NCBI GenBank assembly: GCA_016081115.2
Contig: CM071928.1
Coordinates: 59,093,950 to 59,157,949 of the forward strand
DNA length: 64,000 bases
DNA from: Rehmannia glutinosa
Lineage: Eukaryota > Streptophyta > Magnoliopsida > Lamiales > Orobanchaceae
Direction: 5' to 3'
Shown here: positions 11,455-22,210 of the stretch, in pieces
Layout: each line of letters starts with the position of its first letter
Numbering within the stretch: the first letter of the stretch is position 1
Position numbers and translations under genes: made by a program
The notes under the pieces: generated by a model
Seen by the model: only the letters and a program-made list of their open reading frames with translations
The model's database searches: none
Told to the model about the DNA's origin: nothing

Positions 11455-11850
11455 CAACCGATCAAATTGCAAACCAAATTAACAGAAAAGCTAAGAGCAA
11501 GACTATTTTTGCAACTAAATCATTCTAGTGAGACTATTTTGAATCCGCCAACTAAAATCACAACTTTCAAAATCTAATAGGACCAATATTTCAATATTCT
11601 CAAAAAAAAAAAAAAAAAAAAAGGGAAGTCAACTAGTATATTTCTATCTTACAATTGCGAGGCTATATATCCGTTTTAGACAGAGAAATCTTTGCATATC
11701 TCATTTCCAGCTATGTGTGTATATAATATATATAGATTATATATGTATCTTATTCTTCGTCAACACACGATTTCCATGATTATTATTTAATGTGAGCCTG
11801 ATTAGAACATCCGCGGTCCACGCCATGTGCTCACACCTGGTAATTTAATC
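11455..11850 (+). repeat. BAHD upstream region, copy without Helitron
   Basis: This segment is the uninterrupted counterpart of 3087-3387 plus 4535-4665. The Helitron target lies at about 11,715-11,730 in the AT-rich stretch (GTATATAATATATATAGATT). It ends roughly 170 bp before the BAHD start codon. Confidence 0.8.
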
Positions 11851-11918
11851 AGATTTACTCAAGTATATAGTTGGAAGGCCAAAAATGGAATTAACTAAGA
11901 CTTGCTTCTTTAATTTGA

Positions 11919-11926
11919 CATGCATG
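11919..11926 (+). promoter_or_regulatory. RY-type motif CATGCATG upstream of BAHD gene
   Basis: The palindrome CATGCATG lies 15 bp before the TATA box. RY motifs are bound by B3-domain factors in seed genes. A single copy can also occur by chance. Confidence 0.35.
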
Positions 11927-11940
11927 GTTTATTCTCCTCC

Positions 11941-11947
11941 TATAAAT
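11941..11947 (+). promoter_or_regulatory. TATA box of BAHD gene
   Basis: TATAAAT stands 81 bp before the ATG at 12022. That implies a short leader of about 50 nt if transcription starts near 11970. It is the only good TATA motif close to the start. Confidence 0.65.
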
Positions 11948-12021
11948 TTGAGTATTAATTAGCCACTTACGAAGTAACATTCACCATATTCCCCCCAAAG
12001 AAACAGCTTTTCGAAGCGAAA

Positions 12022-13393
12022 ATGGAAAGTGAGACGATTTCAATAGAGAACGTGATGCCATCATCTCCAACACCACAACACCTTCAAACCTACAGAATCT
12101 CCATGTTAGACCAGATTGTTCCTCCTATGCTTGTTCCCCTTGTCCTCTATTTTCCTAATAATACATCAGAAATAATCAACGATCATGATTCATTCATTTC
12201 CCAAACAACACAACAGCTGAAACTTTCACTTTCTGTGATTTTAACTCGATTTTATCCTCTTGCCGGGAGAGTAAACGGAGGTGGCCGGTCCATTAACTGC
12301 AACGACCAAGGAGTTCCTTTCTCTGTGGTCAAATATCCAGGCCACAACCTATCAGATCTTCTCAGAAAATCCTGATCAGAATTTGCCACGTCATCTTCTT
12401 CCGTGCGAAATCACATGGGACGCGGAGCAGTGCCCCGATTCCACCGCCGCACTGATACAAGTCAACTATTTTGACTGCGGCGGCGTTGCCATAGGAATAG
12501 TTTTCTGGCACAAGATAGGTGATGCGATGACCATGGGAAATTTTCTTAATTCCTGGGCGAACACTACGCGGGGATCCAGAGAACCGATTTGCCCCAATTA
12601 CATCGCCCAATCCATGTTTCCGTATAAAGAGGAGATGCCAAACCAATCTGGTTCTCTGGCGGCAATTCTGAAAACAGGGAAATCAGTCATGAGGCGCTAC
12701 GTGTTTGATAAAATGTCAATATCAAAACTCAAGGCTAAATCAGGTGCCGTTGAGCGCCCCTCGCGAGTCGAAGTCGTATCAGCGCTCATATGGAAGTGTT
12801 TCATGGCTGCATCTCTAGCGAATAACAACTCAGCTTCTGTGTTGACTCATGCGGTGAACCTGAGACGACGAGCCCAGCCGCCGTTTCCATCGGACTGTTT
12901 CGGAAATTTCCCTGGATTGGCGGCGGCACCAAACAGCAACGGAAAAGAAGAGGATTTGTGTGAATTAGTGAGAAAAATGAGGGATGCGATAAGAAAGATC
13001 GATAATGATTTTGTTAACAGGATGGTTGGCGAAGATGGGCTATTGGGTTATCGTCAGAATCTTGGGCTGACGTGGAGTGAAGTTCCTGAAAATGCGGACC
13101 TTTTGTCTATCTCCAGCTGGTGTAGTTTTGGGTTTTATAATGTTGATTTTGGATTTGGAAACCCCATATGGTTGACGAGATGTGATACGGGCTGTGATTC
13201 GGGCTCAAGATTCCTGAATGTGGTTTGGTTAATGGACACCCGAGATGGGGATGGAATAGAAGCATGGGTGATTCTTGATGAAAAATACATGTCGGTTTTC
13301 GATAATGTCGAGGAGTTACGAGCTCTTGCATACAGTGATCCAAGTCCACTAGAAATCCCGGCACCAATGATTAGGTCCAATGGACTTGCATGA
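12022..13393 (+). CDS. BAHD acyltransferase (vinorine synthase/acetyltransferase-like), one frameshift
   Basis: BAHD enzymes transfer an acyl group from acyl-CoA to alcohols or amines in plant specialised metabolism, usually in the cytosol. The N-terminal part (12022-about 12360) has the family start (SSPTP, LDQIVPP, VLYFP, LSVILTRFYPLAGR). The C-terminal part continues in the next frame to the stop at 13391. It carries the catalytic HXXXD motif as HKIGD at 12509-12523, the SRVEVVSALIWK and NLRRR blocks, FGNFPG, and DFGFG at 13145-13159 in place of the usual DFGWG. The joined length, about 455 residues, is normal. The two halves meet at about 12355-12375: the first frame stops soon after LSDLL, and the second continues with ENPD and the conserved LPCE. 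A single extra base would explain it; sequencing error, a recent null mutation or a small intron are alternatives. The substrate cannot be read from sequence. Confidence 0.85.
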
Positions 13394-13499
13394 AGGCAAA
13401 AACTTGTATAAGACCGTCTCACGGGTTTAAATTCGTAAGAATGATCCTATTTACTTGACCCGCTTCCCATACCCGCCCATTCAGTTTTTTTTAGTTTTC

Positions 13500-13760
13500 T
13501 TTTTCTTTTTTGGTTTTAAACTAGGGTTTATTATTCTTCTTTTCCTTTTCCCCATTTTTTTCTTCTTCTTCTTCTGTTGATGCTGCTGATGTTCGATCTT
13601 TCTCCTCCTTCTTCTTCTTCTGTTGATTCTGCTGTTGGTGCTCTCCTTCTCCTCCTCCTCTTCTTCTTCTTCTTCTTCTTCTTCTTCTTCTCGATTCTTC
13701 TCCGTCGCCGACAAAATTTCTTCTCATTTCCTCTCGCTTCTTATTGCTTTGAGTGTTTGT
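13500..13760. repeat. CTT/CTC-rich simple-sequence tract
   Basis: Interrupted (CTT)n with TTTTTC runs. The open frames here encode poly-Leu/Ser/Phe or, on the other strand, poly-Glu/Arg. They are artefacts of the repeat. Confidence 0.85.
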
Positions 13761-13817
13761 CGTTCTTCTTTTTTTTTCCTCGTTTCGTTACTTCCGAAGT
13801 ACTATATCAGTTTGCGA

Positions 13818-14610
13818 TAAAGTATCAATTTGTAATATAGTTTGTGTACAACTATGTGAACATTGATTTGTGAAAGTATCAATAATTGCCTTAAAAGTAT
13901 CTATTTTATGTCATTATATTTAAACATTATATCACTTTCCATGTCAGATCTTTGATGTTTAAAGTATCAGAAATTGCTTTAAAAGTATCATAAATTGACT
14001 TAAAAATATCACTTTGTAATAAATTAAAGTTTTGTTCAAATCTGTGAACATTGATACTTTAAAAGTATCAGAAATTACCTTAAAAGTATCAGAATCTGCC
14101 TTAAATGTATTTTATGCTACTGTATTTCAACATTGAATCTATGTTATATAACTCTACATGTTAGATGTTTGATGCTTAAAGTATCATAAATTGCCTTAAA
14201 GGTATCATTATTTGTTTTAAAAATATCAGTTTGTGATAAAAAAAAAATTGTGTACAAATATGTGAACATTGATGCTTGAAAAGTATCAGAAAGTGTCTTA
14301 AAAGTATCAGAATTTGTCTTAAAAGTATCAATTTTATATCTCTTTATTATAACATTAAACATATATCGTATCACTCTGCATGTTAGATCTTTGATGCTTA
14401 ATGTATCAGAAATTGACTTAAAGGTATCATAAATTCTCTTAATAGTATCAGTTTGTAATAGAGTTTGAAATTAAGTATCATAAATTGCCTTCAAAGTATT
14501 ACACATCGGCTCCAAAGTATCATACATTGCCTTAAAAGTATAAGCTTGTCATTTTCAAAAATATCATTTTGTAGTTGAAAAATATTAATAGCTATATGAA
14601 AAGTATCATT
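13818..14610. repeat. Degenerate array of AAAGTATCA(G/T)AAATTGCCTTA words
   Basis: About 25 copies of AAAGTATCA-like words, often followed by AAATTGCCTTA, are spaced about 25-30 bp apart in one orientation. Longer repeats of about 230-250 bp, containing ACATGTTAGATCTTTGATG-like segments, are superimposed. Similar arrays occur at 44.57-45.03 kb and 46.91-47.20 kb. Confidence 0.75.
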
Positions 14611-14758
14611 CAACGAGTTAGAAAACTAAAATTGTCATGTATGTATCGTTCCATAACCTAATTTCTAATGTATTATGCATCTTCTCTTGTTTCCTAAAGA
14701 ACCACAACCGATGAATTACAATTCTGTAAATATGGACAAGGCAAAAGAAACTTATTAA

Positions 14759-15047
14759 CATAGACGGGGCCACGTCCAGATATGGGGGCACGTGCCCCCA
14801 TGACAATTTTTTATTATATTATTTAATGTTAAAAATTATATATAATTAGGTTAAAAAAACATACAAACCATTATCCCACTTATGTTTTTTTGTGTATATT
14901 TTTTTCTCTAATATTTAATAAAATTTTAAATATCGTATACTAATTAGGTTAAAAATTTAATATAGTGTGCCCAAAATTATTTTGATATAATTTATAATTG
15001 TATTTATTGTGTGCTCCCGTTATAAATAATTTTCGGATCCATCCCTG
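14759..15047. mobile_element. hAT-type MITE with 8-bp target duplication
   Basis: The ends CATAGACGGGGCC and GGATCCATCCCTG form imperfect inverted repeats. Perfect 8-bp direct repeats CTTATTAA flank the element at 14751-14758 and 15048-15055, the target size of hAT transposons. The 289-bp body is AT-rich and non-coding. Confidence 0.8.
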
Positions 15048-15331
15048 CTTATTAAACCCAGTAAGCAATAAATAAAAAAAGCACACCGAAGAAATCAATT
15101 TTCAAAGAAAGACTTTTAATTTGAGCAAAAGCCATGAATCTTGGAAAACATCAATTAAACAAAATCTCAAGGAAAACTTCAATTTGGGAGAAACAAGCGT
15201 AGCACAAGTTATACTTTCAGTCTTGAATCTTTCTATCTTCCAAAGACACAAGGCCTTAATTTTATGTTTGAGGAAAAAAAAGAAAAAGTGGGTGGGGGGA
15301 GAGAGAACGGGAGAAGGGAGAAAAATAAGGA

Positions 15332-15332
15332 A

Positions 15333-15398
<66 letters not shown>
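15332..15398. repeat. (GA)n microsatellite
   Basis: A nearly perfect GA run of more than 60 bp. It produces false Arg-Glu open frames on one strand and Ser-Leu on the other. Confidence 0.9.
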
Positions 15399-18300
15399 AC
15401 AAAGGCGAAAAAAACACGTGAAAGGTGGAGGGAGTGTACCCGATTCGGATAATGCATGGGATCCATCTTACGGATGGAGATCCGTAAGACGGTCCTACGA
15501 GAGACCTGACTTCATTGAATCACTCAATATTGCTTGATTTTTTAATGTTTTAGTATTGATATAATCACTTAATCAGCCTGTTGTTTTTTGCCTCAAGATA
15601 ATTCAAATGTTATACTTTTTTTTTTTTTTTAACTTGACCGCTTCAACTCCTGGAAAAATAAATCTATATCTGACTTTTCTTATATTAATTGTGAAGCCCC
15701 GATTTTTCCGAGCATGTAATTGATCTTTTGTCGTTTATGTATTTGATCGACTATTTTACCGCGTCACTTTGACGGGTAAATATTAATAATATATATATTT
15801 TGCAATTAATTTCATTTTATTTATTACTTGTGATCATGATCATTTATTAATTCTATTTCGCATTTATGATCACTTGATTGATCATTATTACTATTTTTGT
15901 ATTTATTAGTCACCTTAGAATTTTAAGAGACTATTTATTTTAGAGACTTTTACCTTATAGAATTAAGAATTTGATTTAGATTAAGTGATCATGAGACTTA
16001 TAAGTGATCAAGGAAATCACTAATTATTTTGGAGATTGATATTATTCATCTATTATCATCAAATTTGGGACAAAAAAATAATACATAGAATTACCAAAAT
16101 ACCCTTAAGTGGACGGCAATAACGATGTTTTTGGTGTAGAAATATCTCCCAACTCTTGTACACTTACACCTTATATTAGTCATCTTGTGTATAATTACAC
16201 CATTAATTCAAACATTATACACATCATCTTATACATAAATTCTTTAATATTAAATCTTCCAACATGTTGGAGTCTTCCCAACATTCCATTCAAACCCATC
16301 TCATGCCCATACCTTTGACCACTAAAATGTCTCCCATGCAAGAAGCAAAATTCAAGACACAAATTAAACAAAATAAAAATCTCTCTCCCTCCCTCTCTAT
16401 TGTGGACGGCCAAGAGGCCTTTTTTTTCAAAAATTTTGTTAAAATTTTTATCAAACACTTTTTAATTATCAAGCAAATTCTCATCCTTCTCTCTAATCTC
16501 TCTCTAAAAATCATTCACATCTTCAAATCTTCAAACACCAACCCTTCATATCTTCAAATCTTCAAACACCAAGTTCTTCATATCTTCAAATCTTCAAGTA
16601 CCATTTCTTCGCATCTTCATATATTCAAACACAAGTCCTTCACATCTTCAAGCATACCTTCATACCTTCAAGAACATCTTCTTCCTATCATCAAACACTC
16701 TTTCTTTCTTCAAACATCTAAACCAAAACAAACATTCTTCCTACTTAAAACCATAAAATTCGAACCCCCACATCTCAAAGGTAAGAAATTTCATTCCTCA
16801 ATTTAACTTGATATGTTACTACTCATCACCTTCTCTTCTTAATTTAAGTTTGAATTTTGGATTTTGAGGTACTTAGAAGACTACTTGAAGACATGCATGC
16901 ATGGTGGTGAATTTAGAAGACTTGAAGAGTAATTAGTAGAGAAATTGAACTACAAGGTAAGATTTGGACACTAGAGCCCTTCTTTCTTCTTCTCCCTATT
17001 TTCTTCAAATTTTAACATCCATTTTTCATTTTTGATAAATAGGGGCTGACTTTAAGTGATTTTGGAGTTGAACCAAAAATACCAAACTTGAAACTTCAAC
17101 TAGTTTCAAATCACCTACTACACAAGGTAAAGTGTAGTATTTCCAATTTTCTTATCTTCTTCTATTTTCTTCTTAATTTTTCACTCATTTTTATAACTCC
17201 AAATTTTTGATATTTCTTGACTTAGGGGCTAACCTAAGTGACCTCATACAAAGTTGTGAAATTATCCTTTTTATTTCACAACTCTCCAAATTTAAGGTGG
17301 GTGGAAAAATGCTTTCAACTTCTAGGGATTTTGTTAAATGCATGTAGTGTTTTGATCATGAGCAATTGAGATATGTATATTTTATGTATTGCATGTCAAT
17401 TTTATGTATCAAGTTATGACATTTCTCAAGTGTTGCTCAAAAATGCTAATTATTGAAATTTAGGTGCACGCATGTACAATTTAATGTTCTATTTGATGAA
17501 TTCTTGTATGAATTGGATATGCATGTGTATGATCTTTGAAATCCATATCTTGGATGACTTATAACCTGGACAAGTCGAGAATAATTGATTAAATTTCAAT
17601 TTTTGGACTTAAAATGCAAAATGGAAAGTTGGTGGACTAAATTGCAAGAAAATAAAACTTAAGGGACTCTCCTGCAATTTTTGAATTTTGGGACTGTACT
17701 CAGGTTCAAAAATGACTTTTGGAAATTTCAATAAAGTTTTAAGAGTTTTAAGATAAATAAAATCAACCTTTAAAAGCCCAAGGACTAGATTGTAAAATTT
17801 GAGAAGTTTAAGGGCTACTTTGTAATTTTTGAAACTATACCAGACCTTAATTTTAAAATTTGAAATTTTAACTCTCAAGGGACTGGGACATATTTTAAAT
17901 GTATTCCAAAAATTCAAGTGTATAGAGCTTGGAAAGTAATTTTACTAAAATTGAGGGACCGAATTGTAAAAGATTAAACTTGAGGACCCAAATGAAATTT
18001 CCAGGACTTATACAGCCCATGTACCTGGAATTACTAATTTAATTGTAACTTAATTATATTTTGGACCCAAGGTTCAAATTTCATAACAATTGGACCCCTA
18101 AACCTTAAAGACAATTATTTCAAAATTGGACAAAAATGAGATTTCAAAAGTTAAAAGACCTACACTTATTTCTTTTAAAAACTGCTTTTGTCCCAATATC
18201 CTAATAACCTTAGTGATATTTTCCAACTGGAATCACATTAAAATCCCTTCCGGTTTGTGAGTTCCGATTATTTTAAACTTAAGGCCCGAAATGACAATTT

Positions 18301-18664
18301 TAACAAATTTGGGGCCAATGTGAGAATTTTATAAAAACTCGACCTCAAAACTTTAATAACCTGAATCTCTGAACAATTTAGAGAATTTAGGAACTGACCT
18401 CATAATTTTTCAAGGTCGGTATATTTATTTATTCAATTTTTAACCCCAAAAGTATTGAATTTTACAAAACGGGGCTAATTGCAAAATTTTCTTTTATCAA
18501 GGACCTAACTCAAATTATTTCCTTTTCAAGAAATAGCTCTGGACCTTCTGACTTTGATATTTAATTAAAATATTTTATTTTCTCAAAAATCCCTTGACTT
18601 ATCGGATCGTCATGACCGATTAATACCCGATCGCGGGGCGACTTCCTCGTCTTGCGATTTTGAA

Positions 18665-18673
18665 TCTATAAAG
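18665..18673 (+). promoter_or_regulatory. TATA-like box in 5' LTR
   Basis: CTATAAAGG is the best TATA motif in the right third of the LTR. The 3' LTR has CTATAACGG at the matching place (about 28655), a weakened version. This would put the U3/R border near 18.7 kb. Inference only. Confidence 0.4.
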
Positions 18674-19193
18674 GAACTTATGTTCCACCTAATCTTTCAA
18701 GATATCGAAGATTGCTTATCCTTCCAGTAATCATCTTCATCCAAATGACCCCACCAATGCCATAATTGCCACTCTCGATTCTCGAAAATTTTCCTGAACT
18801 GCTTCCCTGAATCAATAATACTCGACTGCCTGGTTGACTACCTGAACTTGTATTTACTTTCCTGCCTGAGTCAACATAGTGTGTCGAGCTCACAGTCAGA
18901 ATGGATACGTCGGGGATGGAACCGGGCAGCTCGGCTGCTATTCCACTCTTTCGGCCCCATCGTCCTAATCCGGCAACTGAGGGTCGGAGTTTGTCCAAGG
19001 GAAGTGGGTCGTAGTACTTGAGGTATAATCATGATTATGACAAATCCGAGCCTTGCAAGCTCCACTGTGGATTTTGTCTTTGCCTATGGAGCGATAAGGT
19101 GATAGGTCTTGGACCATCTTGCTCGGTGAGTTACAAGGAAGAACGAAGGAATCGCTATCTGATCCACACAATTCCGGAGTTAATCGGACCCGT

Positions 19194-19327
19194 TTGGTTG
19201 GCGCTACAAATCCGTACGCAATCGCTACTTGTATTGCATTGGTTGGCGCTACAAATCCGTACACAACCATTAATTGTCTTGCATAGGATAGGCGTTACAT
19301 TCCGTACGCAATCCTACCTGTCTTGCC
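19194..19327. repeat. 45-bp tandem repeats in 5' LTR, three units
   Basis: Units start at 19194, 19239 and 19284 and share (T)TGGTTGGCGCTACAAATCCG and a CTTGC ending. The 3' LTR has only two units (29181-29269), the second a fusion of units two and three. Confidence 0.9.
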
Positions 19328-19939
19328 TGAATCACATAATGCTTGTGTGACCACAAACTGTTTCTTAAACTGTATAAGTATATTACTTAAATATATTTTA
19401 TCACGACGCTTGTGGACTGTGTGTGAGTTCATGCATCATATCTCACGCGTTTTCATATAACTATTTCTCACATTAACTATATATCGCCACACTTGCACAC
19501 GATCACCCCATCCACTGAGATTTTTGTCTCATCTCCTCCTGTTTTCTAACCTTTAGATGAGGACTTCGTTGAAGATGTTGAACCGACCACGGACTGAGCT
19601 CTTGTGCTCCACTTGTTGGACTTACTATCTATTGTTGTTGATGTTGCCGGACTTATTTCTTTTATTTGTTGTTGGACTCCTTTATTTTCTTTTCATTCTG
19701 GTCTGTAACTGAAAGGCGTAGGACCCTTTGACTATTAAGTTATTATCTTTAGTTGATTTCGGGGATGTAATTTGGATGTTTGTTGGACTGTAAGTTGTAA
19801 CTCGTACTTGTTCTTTATTTCCGCTGCTATTTGACTCTGTTTCATTGGGATTTCCTTGATATTCGTCTAGACTGTTTGGTTTATTTGTATGTAAGTTGTG
19901 GATCGTCGTCGCGTCCCATTTGGGGCGTGACAATTAGAG

Positions 19940-19955
19940 TGGTATTAGAGCTCGG
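19940..19955 (+). promoter_or_regulatory. Primer binding site, tRNA-Met type, one mismatch
   Basis: TGGTATTAGAGCTCGG lies 7 bp after the 5' LTR. Plant initiator tRNA-Met sites read TGGTATCAGAGC. The single difference is C to T within CAG. Confidence 0.85.
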
Positions 19956-20238
19956 CTTGTAAGATGGAAACTTACACCGAGCTGACCCAGGATAGGACCC
20001 TCGGTCTGTGTTTTGGGTAGTACCGCAACTTGACTAATTAGTGTGAAATCGATTTCAATTTGGCGTAGAACCATATTATTGAGATTGAAACTAGTTAAAA
20101 CGCATATTTTGAAGTTCCATAGTCATACTTGTCTTGACTTAGTTGACTCTTGATTGACTTCTTTGTTCATTCTTTCCTTATTCTCTCCTTATCTTTCCTT
20201 TACCTTTGACTGATCCGCCTTAGTTTTGTTTGATCAGG

Positions 20239-20889
20239 ATGGAGCCGGCGCCACCTTCTTGGTGGAATGTTTTTCAGGCCCGTGCCGAGCGGGAGTACTA
20301 CCGGGCACTTACGATTCACTGGCACCGAGAGAGTATTCGAGCGACCTCAGAGCTATCCGAGGAGCACCACCGTAACAGGGACTTGACACAGCGCTTGGCA
20401 AGGAGCCAAGACGAAAAGAACGAGTTGACCATCATCATTAAGGACCGCGAGTGTGAGAGAAAATGAAGAGAGCAAGTGACGGCCGCCAGAAGTGGGAGAT
20501 GGATGCCCACATGTCTCGAGATACCATTGAGCGCTTGGAGGAGACCCTCATCAAGCAGATGACCGTGATAGAGGACCTTACACAGGCCCTAGCCCAGCGA
20601 GACGCTGCTCTAAAAGGCTGCTTTGGCAGCTAATGCACAGCCATTGCCACCACCCGAGGTGGAGCCCGTACCCGACGCCGAGGAGGACCCCGAGGAGGAT
20701 CTTGAAGAGGATCCAGTCGAGGTCGGAGAGCCTGAGGCACTTGAGGCTGCTCCACTTGATGATGCACAGGGATTCGAGCAGTGGTTGGATTTCGTTGATT
20801 GGCTTGAGGTCGAGGCGCCACCTAAGCCCGACCAGGCCCCGATTATGGACGTAGCTGCTAGTGACGATGATGGCGATCTCACTGATTAG
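20239..20889 (+). pseudogene. Extra ORF before gag: coiled coil plus acidic tail, frameshifted
   Basis: An ATG at 20239 opens a charged frame (MEPAPPSWWNVF..., then a Glu/Arg-rich helical stretch) to a stop at 20464. The helical stretch continues in another frame (20463 to about 20630) with RLEETLIKQM and LAQRDAAL. It then returns to the first frame for a Pro/Glu/Asp-rich tail ending DDDGDLTD at 20887. Continuity of character suggests one former protein of about 215 residues with two frameshifts. It lies between the primer site and gag, where some plant Ty3/gypsy elements have an additional ORF. No domain is recognised. Confidence 0.6.
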
Positions 20890-21184
20890 TTAGCTTGATT
20901 GTCAGTTTATGCTTTCGTTGTTGTAGACACTTATTCAATTATGTTGTACCTTGCTTTCTGTTGTATTAGATTCAGTTGTATTTAGATTCAGATGTATCTT
21001 TGGCTCGGTATTACTATTGTTGTACTTCATGGGTGTATTCAAATTTTACATTAATGGATATGCCTTTTCTATTTATTCAGTGTCTTGTGTTCGATGTTAC
21101 TTTCCCTACGATATAACTTACTTTACGCGAATAATTATTGTATTCATTCACTCGTGGATCGCAACTAACACTTCAAGATACAGA

Positions 21185-22210
21185 ATGGCTGAACATCGTG
21201 GACGTGGGAGACCCCGCCGAGTTCCCCAAGGGAATGACGACGTACCCAGGGACCGGGTACCCTCCCCTGAATTACCACCGCCTCCTCCACCTGTTGCAGG
21301 AGACAACTTGACTGCACAGGCCCTACAACAAATACTGGTTTTCATGAGGCAACAAGCAGAACCTCAACACCGAGCTCCCGAACCCGCCAGAGAGGCGAAC
21401 GATTGTACTTTGGAGCCTTTCCTACGGTTCGACCCACCGGCTTTCTTAGGAGAGCCAGACGACTTAAAGGCAGAAAAATGGATAGAGAAACTGGAGAATA
21501 TCTTCAATGCTCTCCAATATTCAGATGAGCAGAAAGTCACACTCGCCGTATTTCAATGTCTAGAATCGGCTTTTGCTAGAGAGACTAGTGGAGGGCGGTT
21601 GAAAGAAGGTGGGAACAGGACCGAGTAGCCAGAACATGGGGAAATTTCTTGGCCGAGTTCAATGAACAGTACATTCCACAGGTTGTGAAAGAGGCGCGCC
21701 GGGATGAATTCCATAGGTTGAGATAGGGAAACATGTCTGTAGCTCAGTATGAGTCTGAATTTCATCGATTGTCCAAATATGCTCTGGGGACAATCGATGC
21801 TGAGAAGAGGACAAAGTTTACAAGTTCACACGAGGATTGAAGCTGGAACTTCAAAAACAATCTGTTGGATCGTTGAATCGACAACCTACTCGGCCGCGAA
21901 AAAGCGGCTCTCCGCAGTCGAGTCGCGAGACGAACCGTATTGGGCGGATTCATCGAGTAGGCCATCAAACAGTCTCAAGAGGATAGGTGGGGACATCCAT
22001 CTAAACAGACTGCTAAGTTTGAAGGGACCATTAATAAGACAGATAAAGGAAGGGACCAAGATCTGAAGGAAAGCGGGTCAAGTGTGTGCACATTGCCAGA
22101 AACCGGGACATACTGGCAATGACTGTTGGCGTAAACAGGGAAAGTGTTTGCGTTGTGGTAGTAATCAACACCAGCTGAAAGATTGCCCGAAATACGAAGA
22201 TCGAACCAAA
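21185..22210 (+). pseudogene. gag: gag of chromovirus 1 (broken)
   Basis: Gag forms the particle shell. The ATG at 21185 begins MAEHRGRGRPRR, followed by a Pro-rich stretch and the retrotransposon gag core (LRFDPPAFLGEPD, KAEKWIEKLENIF). The frame shifts at about 21570-21600; the core continues in other frames (ARTWGNFLAEF, RRDEFHRL) with a TAG at 21724. Two zinc knuckles follow at 22085-22190 (CAHCQKPGHTGNDC and CLRCGSNQHQLKDC), both with intact CX2CX4HX4C spacing. It cannot make a full Gag. Confidence 0.85.

Larger units (their letters stand above)
13411..15503. mobile_element. TIR DNA transposon-like element with AAAGTATCA array
   Basis: The left end (ATAAGACCGTCTCACGGG... CGTAAGAATGATCC) is inverted at the right end (GGATCCATCTTACGGATGG... 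CCGTAAGACGGTCCTAC), giving imperfect TIRs of about 43 bp. It starts only about 20 bp after the BAHD stop codon, so it probably supplies or disrupts that gene's 3' region. Inside are a pyrimidine tract, a long array of AAAGTATCA words, a nested hAT MITE and a (GA)n tract. No transposase is present. Exact ends and target duplication are not resolved. Confidence 0.6.
15690..19932 (+). repeat. 5' LTR of chromovirus 1
   Basis: It runs from TGTGAAGCCCCG to GGGGCGTGACA (4,243 bp). It matches 25758-29875 throughout, apart from point changes, an about 90-bp stretch near 16,980-17,070 missing from the 3' copy, and one extra 45-bp repeat unit near 19.24 kb. A TATA-like TCTATAAAGG lies at 18664-18673. 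The CTTCAAATCTTCAAACACC-rich part (16.5-16.75 kb) gives an open frame of 180 codons that I regard as non-coding. Confidence 0.93.

Noticed and set aside
13481..13840. Several overlapping open frames encoding poly-Glu, poly-Ser or poly-Leu
   Set aside because: Products of the CTT-rich simple sequence, read in all frames.
15121..15537. 138-codon frame with a long Arg-Glu run and minus-strand Ser-Leu run
   Set aside because: Caused by the (GA)n microsatellite.
16264..16806. 180-codon open frame in the 5' LTR and 201-codon counterpart at 26328-26933 in the 3' LTR
   Set aside because: The frame is made of CTTCAAATCTTCAAACACC-type repeats, lies in LTR, and changes length between the two LTRs through indels. 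No domain is visible.
20610..20882. Ser/Gly-rich minus-strand frame opposite the extra ORF
   Set aside because: Shadow of the acidic, GC-rich plus-strand coding region.
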